The notes beneath the pieces are model-generated. The model worked only from the letters and a program-made list of their open reading frames with translations, was not told the origin of the DNA and did no database searches. 64,000 nucleotides of DNA from contig JAGUCH010000002.1 in assembly GCA_019096065.1 (NCBI GenBank), forward strand, positions 17,000,501 through 17,064,500. The letters run 5' to 3'. Position numbers and translations under genes: made by a program. Positions 32,901 to 44,900 of this stretch are shown one piece after another; positions within the stretch are counted from its first letter, which is position 1, and each line of letters starts with the position of its first letter. The stretch comes from Paracyclopina nana. Lineage: Eukaryota; Arthropoda; Copepoda; Cyclopoida; Cyclopettidae.

Positions 32901-35900
32901 CGACTTCTTTCCTAACTTAACTTGACTAACCAGTCAAAATGGCGACACGCTAGCTAGTACAACTTAAATATAAGCTGTGTTAGGATCTAACCACACAAAT
33001 ATCTGAGAACGAAATTGAGCGAAGCTCAACATCTTCCCTAACTTAACTTGACTCACCAGTCAGTATGGGAACGCCCTATAAAGGGGACAAAGTTTGTCTC
33101 GAGCAAGTTTGCTCTGTTCTTTTGTGCCTAACTTTTTGCCTCCTTTCTTTCTTTCAGGCTGTCATGATTTGTCAGATGTTCGAGTGTGTAAGCTCCAAAC
33201 GGACTGTGACACCTATCATTGGCGATCCGGCATTTGGAGCGGGTGTCTGGTGAACAATTCCAACTGCGGCCTCGGCCTCCGTCGCCGCGAGGCCGTCTGC
33301 GTCGTGGACAACTCGGCCTTGGACATTTGGGGCCGAATTGTGCCTGATTGGCGCTGCCACGGCCTCCAGCCTCCAATCAAGGAGGAGCCTTGCGAGAAGC
33401 CTTGTCCCAAGGACTGCCAACTGACACAGTGGTCCGAGTGGACCTCCTGCTCCGACGGTGACCAGTGTGCCGGCCCGAGTCCCACCAGGGTGACCACTGT
33501 GGCAGCCTCCACTGTGATCATGAACACGCAGTCTCGATTCCGACGCGTTTTGCAGTGGCCTTCGCATGGAGGCCAAGATTGCTCCAGATTGATGGATGTG
33601 AGGCCGTGTCCACTCCAGCAGCAGACTTGGACGACCTCGTGCCAGCCTCGCTTTTGGCGGCCTCAGCCGTGGTCTCAATGCCAGCTGCCAGAGGGCAAAA
33701 GTTGCGGAGAAGGAATCCGGATGCGCAGCCTCGATTGCATTTCTTCCGGAGGTGCCAAGGTTGACATGAAGGAGTGTCTGGAGGATGAGGAGCTGATGAT
33801 GAGGCACAAGGTGCCAAACCAGCATGAGCGCTGCTACTTGGACTGCGTCAGCCAGTGCGTCACTGGGCCTTGGTCCGAGTGGTCTTCGTGTGGCCTTGAT
33901 TGCCCTAGTCGAAGGTCACGCTCCAGATCCACCAGCAACAAGGTGCAATGCGAGCAAATCTCGAGTGTCGAGACGGAGATATGCCCCTGTCAGAAATATA
34001 GGTATGTGATTCATGTATTCCTATTTGCAGCATTGATATATAGAAGGACGATCCCATGTTTGAAGTTTTCGTCAAGTTACCTTGGTGAAACGGTAACCTT
34101 GCTTGATTAGTTAAGCTCAGCTCGTTCGAGCCAAGTTCAGTTGATTTTAGTTGAGTTTAGGTGGCTGCTATGCTGATGTGCCAATGCATTTGATATCAGC
34201 GGCTGATGAGCTAACTTAGCTTTTCTCAATCAAGCGAGCTGAAGTTGCTAATCTGCTAACTCTTTTTGTAGCTGAGCTCAGTTCGACAACTTAGCTTAAC
34301 TTAACAAGTATGGTGGCTGATTTGCTGATGCGCCAACACATTTGATATCAGAGACTGATGAGCGAACTTAGCTTTTCTACATAGAGCAAGCTGAAGTTGC
34401 TAATATGCTAACACTTTTTGTAGCGGAGTTTAGTTCGACAACCTAGCTTAACTTAGCAAGTATGGTGGCTGCTTTGCTGATGCGCCAACTGATATCAGAG
34501 ACTGATGAGCAAACTTAGCTTTTCTACATAGAGCAAGCTTCCGTTGCTAATCTGCTAACACCTTTTGTAGCGAGTTTAGTTCGACAACCTAGCTTAACTT
34601 AGCTAGCGAGGACTACATTAAATTAAGCAAAGTTAGGATCTGCATAGATGAATAACTGATAGCAGAACTGAACCTAGCTCAGGTATTTTCCTAACTTAAC
34701 TTGGGTTAAGGTGGCTGCTATGCTGACATGCCAATGCATTTGATATCAGCAGCTGATGAGCTAACTTAGCTTTTCTCAATTGAGCGAGTTGAAGTTGCTA
34801 ATCTTCTAACTCTTTTTGTAGCTGAGCTTAGTTCGACAACCTAGCTTAACTTAGCACACAAGGGAGTGCTTAATAAAAATAAGTGAAGTTAGGATGTACC
34901 TTCATAAATATTTGGGAACAGAACTGAGCTAAGCTTATCTTTTTTCCCAACTTGACTTGACTAACCAATCAATCTGGGAACGCCCTAATGAACGATTTTG
35001 CTAAACGGTAGAAACTATGCAAGCTTCTCGATTGCTGCCCAGTAGCATTTATGTACGGGTCATGTACGCCCCAAGCCCATTAGGAAAATGAGCTAAAAAC
35101 GCTTCACAGAAGGGAGACATAATGTCATATGACAAGCGCCAGCTGAGGCAGAATCCTCATAATAGTGAATTTGCAGCTGACAATTTTTTCACACAAGTTT
35201 AGCTCGGGACCGGGCAGCATTTTTACAGGCAATTTGGGCCATTTTGTCTCACCTTCACAATTAAGCATTTTTCATACCTCATCAGCTTTCTCCTTATTTT
35301 TCCGCCTAAAGTTAAAACGTAACTTTTTTTAATTCAAAAATATTTGCAATAGAGTACACTTGCTGTGCAAAATCCTTTTTGTTTACTTTCGACTTAAAAA
35401 AACGATCTGATTTTTTTGAGAGTTAACTCACAGGTCATTTTGTCACTCATTTTTGAATGAGTTTGGGGCGTACATGAACGGGACATGAACTTTGCTGCCA
35501 TGCATAAGAAACAATAACTGATGTAACATTATGTTTAGGTCGGTTCCAAGCGGTACTTGGTCCGATTGTCTCATCATGGCTGATGGAGAACAGTTGGCAG
35601 CCACCAGCTCTGAGCCAAGAGAAGACATTATCGCATCTCCATTTTGTGGCATTGGAAAGCGATATCGTCGCCTCGACTGTCTTGACATGTCAAACCAGCT
35701 GGCAGAGCCCACGTAAGATAACCTACTTTAACCATATACACTATACCATTTGTACCACTAAATGCTAATCGAAAATGGTTCAAAGCCCTCAAAAAATTGG
35801 AATTGCCTAAAGGCTTTCATGCCCTATTCATCTTCTTCAATTTTTTTCTTGCCTAACCTGACTGAAAAAAGCTGTTTAACTGGTTTCACGTTAGGATTGA

Positions 35901-38900
35901 CTAAACTAATGCAACTTTTGAAAGAATTCCTCTGAAGTGGTAGACCTTGCATAATGTTTTAGTCAGCCCTAGCTGGCCAGTTTTACTTGCTGTAAGACTC
36001 ACTTTTAGGGCAGAATAAACCATTGTCAGCTTGGACGATTACACCCTAGATGATGACAAATCAAAATAGATTTAGTCAACCCTAGCCTGCCTACTTATTT
36101 TCCCAATTGGTAGAGTTTCAAGCTGGCTTTTGACGATTTGCATTGCTCTAGAATAACGACCTGATGATTTATACAGCAACATAAGTGCTTCTGGGCTAGG
36201 TTTAAGGGGGTACGTTTGCAGATCTGCTGCAAGCTCCAAAAGAGACAACAATGGAATTTTTGTATCCGCTGCCTGCATTTGGGCCGAGGTCGACTTTTGG
36301 TTGCTCATAACTCCTAAATAAGTCCACTTGGCCAAACTACTACCATTTTACGAGCGGCTTATTTTTGCTAGGGCTATCATTCATTTTTTTTTTAAATATT
36401 ACGAATCAAAAGTTGAAAAACAGAGGCGCCAATTGGTATTTTCGCTTCAGAGTAAATAAAGCCCACTGGCTGTTTTGTTCAAACAGCTGACGGCAACATT
36501 TCCAAAATCACGCGCAGCACTTGGCGCTCGCTCGCGTGCAGTGAGAATGCAAGAAGTAGCACTTCTTCTTCTATACAAGTCTCTGATAGCGACATTTTTT
36601 GTAAGACTGCGTAAGTTCGAAAGATGTTATCACTGTAGATGAACATTGCATTAGACATGATGTGTTACCCCTCAAGAGTCTCTGCATCAGCATGCAGAGG
36701 AAAAAGGGGGAGACAGCTAAAGGAAAGAAAGCTGCTTTTTATGTAGGGCAGCAATTCAAAAGAATGCACTTTTTGCTTCCAGTATGTGTGGCAACCAGAC
36801 ATACGAGACTGATTCATGCGTTGTAACCTGTCCCAACGATTGCCTCATGTCGCCCTGGAGCGAGTGGGGCCTCTGTGATACAATATGCGGGTTTGGCCTC
36901 AAAAACCGGACCTCCAAGGTGAGAATATAGGGCGATCCCATAATCGAATTTTTAGTCAAGTTACCTTGATAAAACAGTAGCCTTACTTGATTAGTTAGGT
37001 TCAGCTCTTTCGAGCCAAGTTCAGTTGGTTTCAGCTACGTTAAGGCAGCTGCTATGCTGACACGCCAATGCATTAGGTACCAACGGCTGATGAGCTAACT
37101 TAGCTATTCTCAATCGAGCGAGCTGAAGTTGCTAATCTGCTAACTCTTTTTGTAGCTGAGTTCAGTTCGACAACCTAGCCTAACTTAGCAAGTATGGTGG
37201 CTGCTTTGCTGATGCGCCAACACATTTGATATCAGAAACTGATGAGCTAACTTAGCTTTCCAATATATAGAGCAAGCTTCAGTTGCTAATCTGAGAAAAC
37301 TTTTTGTCGCCAAGTTCAGTTTCGCAACCTAACTTAACTTAGCAAGCTAGCGAGGACTACATAAAATTAAGCAAAGTTAGGTTCTACCTAGATGAATAAC
37401 TGATAGCAGAACTGAACCTAGCTTAACTGTTTTCCCAACTTAACTTGACCGGCCAGTCAATATGGGAACGCCCTAATATCTTTTGGCATCTGCTGACAAA
37501 AAGGCTGACTTTGATCCAATTTTCAGGTGCTCCGTTTGGCCAGTGTGGGTGGCCGACCATGTCCGGGTCCCTCGGTGCAATATGCAACGTGTAACTATCC
37601 CTGCGAGAACTTCTACTGGAAAACATCTTCCTGGTCTGAGTGCTCTGTTGTGCAGCAAGGAGGCAAAAACTCGTGTGGAAAAGGACGAAAAACAAGGACA
37701 ATTAGGTTAGTACCCATCCATCACCCTGGAGCCTTCAGGCTGAGGAGGAAAACTTTTTACCAGATCAACATGCTTATGGAATCTTTATCATTCGAGCGGA
37801 GCGTGGTGAGCTACCGAAGGCTGTAGTTATTTTTCTCATTATGTCTTGTTGTCCTTTCTAAGATTTAAACTCGTTAAGAGGTTACCAAAAGTTAGGGTTA
37901 CGAAAGTTCTTTTTGAGGTCACTGAAACTCTTTTTCAAGTTACTGATACTCTCTTGCAAGGTTCCAAAAACCAATAGAGAGGTAACCTTAGCTATTATGG
38001 AGGTTAGTGAAATTCTTAAAGATATTACTGATACTTAAGTAGAGGTTACTGAGGTTCTATTAAAGGTTACTGAAGCTATAGTGTGGAGGTTACTGATACA
38101 CTAGAAGACGTTACTGAAACTCTTGTAGAGGTTACTGAAACTCTTAAAGAGGTTACTGAAACTCTTAAAGAGGTTATTGAAACTCAAGTGGAGGTTACCG
38201 AAACTATAGTTGAGGTTACTGTAACTCCAGAAGAGGCTGCTGAAAGTATAATGAGGTCACTGATGCACTAGTAATGTTTACTTAAACTCTAGTAGAGGTT
38301 ACTGAAGGACTTGTAGAGGTTGCTGAAACTCTTATAAAGGTCAGCAGAGCTCCAAAAGGTTATCCACTCTCCAATGGAGGTTACTCAAAAATTCTGGAAG
38401 GGTTATTGGAAATCGGGTAGGGGTCACTGAAACTCATATACTAGAGGTTAAAGATATTCTATAACAGGTTTCTATAACTTCAATACAGGCTTAAACGTAA
38501 AAAGAGGTTACTAAATCACTATGAGGTTAGTGAAACTCAATATTGGGTGACTGAAACTCTGATGGTGCAAAATACTTTGCAATAGAGTCTTCTAAAATTC
38601 AAATAAAGGGAGCTGAAACTCCAATAGAGGTTGCTTAAAACCCTATTAGAGGTTACCATGATTCTGTTAGAAGGGGTTACTGAAATTCTTTCAAAGTTTG
38701 ATGAGCAACTCAAAGCTTAAAGGGAAAAGTGGGCATTCTCATTAAAGGAGAGAGCTCTATCAGTTGCTCCGCGAGAAAGCCTAATTTTCAACTCTGCTCA
38801 AATGATTCAAGCCACCACTCCTCGACCTTGGACTGCTAAATAATCTTGTATTCTAGGTGTGTGGAGATATCCAATGATGGCCTTGAAATGGACGTCCCAA

Positions 38901-41900
38901 GCCACTACTGCGATTCGGAAGAGCGGCCTCAAGACGAGCGAGACTGTCGAGTCTATTGTGAAGGCCAATGTGTCCTTGCCGAGTGGACCGAGTGGTCTTC
39001 ATGCGAGTCGGTAAGCGGAAAAAATCAACATCATTGTCTTTGCATATGCCATACACCCAACCAGACATTATGAGCCCTCATACCCCAAAATAACCCACAT
39101 TGAAACTGATATGTTTTATCAACACAGAGTTTATGTCGTTGCCTAACTTTAACTGCCTTGTCACTAAAGTAAGATTGAGCAAACCAATTTGCCGTTTCAC
39201 CTTTGATTTCTTTAACATATCTGGTAAGGCAGTTAACGTTACATAGCTAAAGAAACTCAACGTTAAAACTGATATAATTTGTCATCAAAGAGTTTATGTC
39301 GTTACGTAACTTTAACTACCTTGCCGCTAAAGTAAGATTTTGCGAACCAATTTGCCGTTTCACCTTTGATTTCTTTAACATAGGTGGTAAGGCAGTTAGC
39401 GTTACATAGCTAAAGAAACTCAACGTTGAAACTGTATAATTTATCATCAAAGAGTTTATGTTGTTACCTAACTTTAACTTCCTTGCCACCAAAGTAAGAT
39501 TGAGCGAACCAATTTGCCGTTTCACCTTTGATTTCTTTAACATATCTGGTAAGGCAGTTAACGTTAAATAGCTAAAGAAACTCAACGTTAAAACTGATAT
39601 AATTTATCATCACAGAGTTTATGTCGTAACCTAACTTTAACTGCCTTGCCGCTAAAGTAAGATTGAGCGAAACAATTTCCCGTTTCACCTTTCATTTCTT
39701 TAACATAGTTGGTAAGGCAGTTAACATTACATAACGACATAAACTCAACACGGGCCAAACAAATGAGTGTCAACACGTGACAATGACGCTCAGCAAACTT
39801 GGGAAAATTTCTGGTCGGGCAGTACACACTTGAGTTAATATGCAGCAGGATTGCCTGGAGCGAGGCCAGCAAGTTCGCAACCGAACTTTGCTGCGAACCT
39901 CTTCAAAGGCCGAGGAGAGGTGCGAGGACGATGAAGGCCACTTGGGCGAAAGTAGGCCTTGCATCGAGGCCTGCTACTCTCGATACCAATGGGCCTTGAC
40001 GGCCTGGTCCTCTTGTCAGCCTCTGGGTGACTCCTCTTGTGGCGAAGGCAAACGCCAGCGAGGCCTGAGGTGCATTCGCCTGGGCGACCGAAGGCCAGTG
40101 CGAGAAAGCCTTTGCCAGGGCAAGCAAAGGCCACCAAACTCGGACCTCGAGTCCTGGTGCCCCACAGATTGCCCTGTGGACTGCGAGGTATCAGCCTGGA
40201 GCCCCTGGGATACCAGTGGGTGCGGCTGCGGGCGAGCGGCCTCCAATATGACGAGGTCGCGCGTTGTCACCACCGAGGCCAGCCCGACGGGGCGGCCTTG
40301 CCCGCCCGTCCTCCACGAGGCGCGGCCTTGCCCGGCGCGGCCTTGCTACGAGCTGTCACTGTCCAGTTGGACTTGCGACCTTCAGGGCGCGGCCTGCGGA
40401 GTGGGACACGCGGGGCGAAAGGCCACGTGCGTCCGGTCGGGATCCGAGGCTCCCGAGGCCGCGGACAGGTGCCGAGGAGGCCGGGGCTGGCTTGCACCTG
40501 AGGACAGGTGCTTCAAGGCCTGCCCCTCGGACTGCGTCCTCTCCGAATGGACCTCATGGAGCGAGTGTCGAGGCCAGTGTGTTGGCACGAGAACAAGTAT
40601 GTAAACCAAATGTAAAGTAATTTCCTCGGGTTGTAATTCAGTTCCGAACAGACTCAGCTGTTTTTGTGCTATGTGGGGGATGTAAAGTATTTTATGGCCC
40701 AGCATTGGATTCAGGGGGACATAAAGTGATTTTATGTCCATGAAGTTCTCGGAACTTGACTAATTGCTTTGAAATTGGAAAAAGTGAGGTGTGTCTGGGA
40801 TTCGAACCGCAGGCAGTTGAACGTAGAATAATCACTTACCACTAAGCTATAGCTCCTACCTAATAGTCCTTTTCGTCAAGGGTAAATTGCGCCCCCTATT
40901 GTGAAAATGGAGCAAGCGTAGCTGTGGAAAATCACGTTTTTAGCGTTTTTCTTGAAATCGATGCAGTCCCAACCAGAAATTTTCCCAAGTTTTCTGAAAG
41001 TTATTGTAACGTGTTAGCACTCCTTCGTTTCACCCAGGTTGAGTTTATGTCGTTATGTAACATTAACTTCCGTACCACCTATGAAAAAAAATTGAGGAAA
41101 ATCGAATGTGACACGGAAAATTCGTATTTTCGATTTTACCAAGGTGTCAAGGCAGTTAATGTTACATAACGACTTGAACTCAATGTTGATAAAACGTATA
41201 AGTTTCACTGAGGGTTTTTTTGCCGTATGAGGGCCCAGAATTTCTGGTTGGGGTAGTTTCAAAAATGGTGACAATACAGTCATTATTAGTAATTTTCTCA
41301 ATTGCAATTTTGGAGAAAAAATCACCTTTTGTGCATGGCACATTCACCATGGAATTCGATATCCATTAGGTCTGTGTTTGAGGGCAAAAAGCAAATTCTT
41401 TGAAATCTGGTTCATTTTTACGACCTTGGATTTTCAAATGAGAAAACCCTCGTAAAATTGCAGCACTCGCTCGCTCGGGCTAGCAAAGCTCCTGCTTTTC
41501 CATTTTCAAATGCCCACTCAGCCCTAATTTATGCTCCCTAGTTTGATGTTAATATGTATGATTTTGAGTGCATTTTACAAACTTGCTAATGAAATAAAAA
41601 ACTTGGATCATTGTGATATAAGTATGATACCAAAAATTAAAATGAAAAGTCTAGCATATTCCTTTGTTTCAGCTGGGACTCGCCGTCGAAGTCGTAGCAT
41701 CAAACGAGAGGCTGTGAAACCACATGGTCAGTGTCTTTCAGATCTTGAGGAGAACCAGACCTGCATCTTGGAACCTTGTCATACCTACACACCTGTCTCC
41801 TCACTCCAAGGTGGAGGCAGGTGTGTGAGACAGGACGGACTCTTTGTAGAGGGTAAGAAGACATAAGTCATTTCCAAGAGGTCATGGACCTTATATATGC

Positions 41901-44900
41901 CAAGCTTTTTTGGGGGGTGAAAGCATTTTTTCTTGTACTGCAGAAGCAGCGAGCTGGGGTCTTTTATGTGATTTGGACAGAGAGCTAGCTAGCAGCCTTT
42001 ATACTAGAGAATGGAGTATAGTATGCTGCTTTCGAATGTCGTGGGGGGTTTCAGAGCCAGACAAAAAGGGCGCTCCCATATTGGCCGGTTAGTCAAGTTA
42101 GGCTAGGAACAAAGTTGAGCTTAGCTCAGTTCCATTCTCAGTTATTCATGTAGGTTGATCTTAACTTTGCTTAACTTTATGTAGTCCTCGCTAGCTTGCT
42201 AAGTTAAGCTAGGTTGTCGAACTGAACTTGACTACAGAAAGTTTTCGCAGATTAGCAACTGATGCTTGCTCTACTGAGAAAAGCTAAGTTAGCTCATCAG
42301 TCGCTGATGTCAAATGTGTTGGCGCGTCAGCATAGCAGCCGCCATAACTTTAAGTTAAGCTAGGTTGTTGAACTGAACTCAGCTGCAAAAAGAGTTAGCA
42401 ACTTAGCAACTTCAGCTCGCTCAATTGAGAATAGCTAAGATAGCTCATCAGCCGTTGGTACCTAATGCATTGTTGCATCAGCATAGCAGCTGCCTTAACT
42501 TAGCTAAAACCAACTGAACTTGGCTCATCCAAGCTCAACAAAACTAATCAAGTACGGTTTCTGCTTCAGCTAGGTAACTTGACTAAAACTTTGATTATGG
42601 GATCAGCCTATAGAAATAGAGGAAAAAAACGTCACGCCATGAGCCCATATAGGAGTGTATATGCAGTGCATAATACCGACCACATGGAGCTGATTTTACA
42701 GATATAATTCCAAGTAAAAGCCTTCTTCAACTGAATGTACATTTTCGAATGGCAGAGAACTTTTTGGCAAGTGGGATCATGCGCTGGAGGCAATTGACAT
42801 AATCACTCATAAATCTTTCAGGGGGAAAATGTCGGCACTTGAGTCTTTGGGATCATGGGTGAATTATTAATGGCAAAGGGTATCAAGCTATGGCTGTTCC
42901 AAGCTAATAATAATGGCCAATTTTTCATAGGAAGAGAAACTGTCTGGCTTGAGATAAATTATAAGAAGCTTGCTGTATGCTTCTTCCTCAGACAAAAGCT
43001 TGGTGAAATACACAGCATGCTTCTACGGAAACTGATGGCCTGGGGGGAAACTGGCAAAATATCGGAGCCATTCAACTTTCTAATCTGATATTGAACACGA
43101 GGAAGCAAACCCATCATCCCTTTACTTGTTTCGATACTGCTCGAATACTTTATGCCCTGTTCATCTACGCTACTTTTTTGTTACTGTCCTGCCTTATTGA
43201 AAAAGTTGTCGTAACTCCATGAATTTCTATGCGCTGTCGTAGCTGTTAAGAACTAGTTATACGCATAGCTGCGCAATAGCTGCTTCTAGGGTTGACTAGA
43301 CGAGTCAAAGATGCCGTAACTAAATTGCCCAAGTTGCAGGTTATGAAGAATGTTTTAGTCGACCCTAGCTGGGAGGCTTTACTTGCTCACGACTCATCCT
43401 TACGCTAGCATGGTGTTAATCATTGTGATTCTGGTAGACAAACTTGTAACTGATGACAAAGCGACATAGATTTAACCAACCCTAGCTAGCCTACGCTTAA
43501 CTTGTTTGACACGCTTACCCGATTTGTGTGCTTACAATTTGTTTCGCTCTCAGAATGCCTACTATTTTTATCATCCCAGAAAAACGACAATTTGAACTAT
43601 GACAGTTGAAATTATGATTAATTTTGTTGTGGTAAATGAACAGGGCATTAAACCTCACATACGATAGGGGCCTATATGCTTAAAGTGGTGCATAACAAGG
43701 TAAAGCCCCGTTTCCCTTCGTAAAATACCAGCTTGGGCCATGGGGAAATGAGGCTGGACTTACTGGGATTTATTTCACCTAGCCACCATGGCTAAAAATA
43801 ATTTTTCCCTGGAGCTTTCTAAAAACCTTGTCAATTTTGCCTAGCCACCAAAAAAACCTTCATTACATACATAAAGTTTCTTCACCAGATGTTGCTTTCG
43901 AATTTTCGAAAGCTCAATTTTGATGATATTCCACACCCAGTCCAAATCGTAAAGAGAAACAGGCGCAAAAGTTTATGATGGGGAGGAGAAACTTGGCTGC
44001 TTCCGCTGCTGTTCTATGGATGTCATGCATGACACATAAAATCGCAGAAGAGAGAAAGTTGCTGAATGAAATACCCTTCAATTTGAAAGCCTTTTGAAAG
44101 CTCCTGCTCTTGCTGCTGCTAGGGGAAAACGAAATTAGACTGACTGCAAAAATGGAACTCTTCCCACCTCTTCCCTATGAAGAAATGCATCTCACAAGCA
44201 TACCATTTCAATTTCCCCTTGGGATGAAGAGCCAAAAAAAATTGAAAACACGCCTTTGCTTTGTTTGCTCTCCTTCACAAGTGGCTTACATGAATAAGCC
44301 AAAGGCGTAAAGGTACTAGATTCACAGCGCCATCTAGCTTGGCAACTTGGGCAAGTACATTTGACGTGGCTGCGCTACATAGTTGATTGAAAATTGGCAA
44401 TTGTTTGGCTTATGGAACGATTGTGCCAAAAACTTTGGCGAGATGGCAAAATCTGCAGATAAAATGGCACACTTTCGAGCTATAATATCAGTTGCAAGGC
44501 ATGCAAATTTTCATAGATTTTCAGTGCTGAAACCAAATTTTTAATGTCCGGCTCCGCCAATGAGCCAATCAAATTGCAGATTGTAATAGCATGGCAAGTT
44601 TCGCGCAAGGCAGTTTTTCCAAAAGTACTTGCACAAAAAGCGCCATCTAATGAAAAAGTTTGTTCCTCTGTTGGCTTATTTAGGGCTACTCTGGATTACT
44701 TCGTACATTCTCTGAAAATGTGTCCAATTATTTGTGAACATTTTATGAGATTTAGCTCGAGCTTTTGTTAGATGGCGCCACTGTGAAAGTAGGAAAATAC
44801 CAGAAGTGGATTTTTCTGATATCTGTGCCTTTTGGCATTTTTGACGGCTGAATGGTGAAAAACGTTTTGTCTTGTATGAAATTCGCGTGCAAACAAACTG

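Noticed and set aside
33172-33825. 217-codon minus-strand frame across THSD7 exon 7
   Set aside because: Antisense shadow; the plus frame carries the TSP1 motifs and splice sites.
38083-38271. EVTET repeat protein
   Set aside because: Product of an intronic minisatellite with stops on both sides and no splice signals tied to it.
37861-38700. CRISPR array
   Set aside because: Short units are directly tandem with no unique spacers, in a eukaryotic intron.
40016-40620. Several long frames on both strands in exon 12
   Set aside because: Result of very high GC content in the exon.
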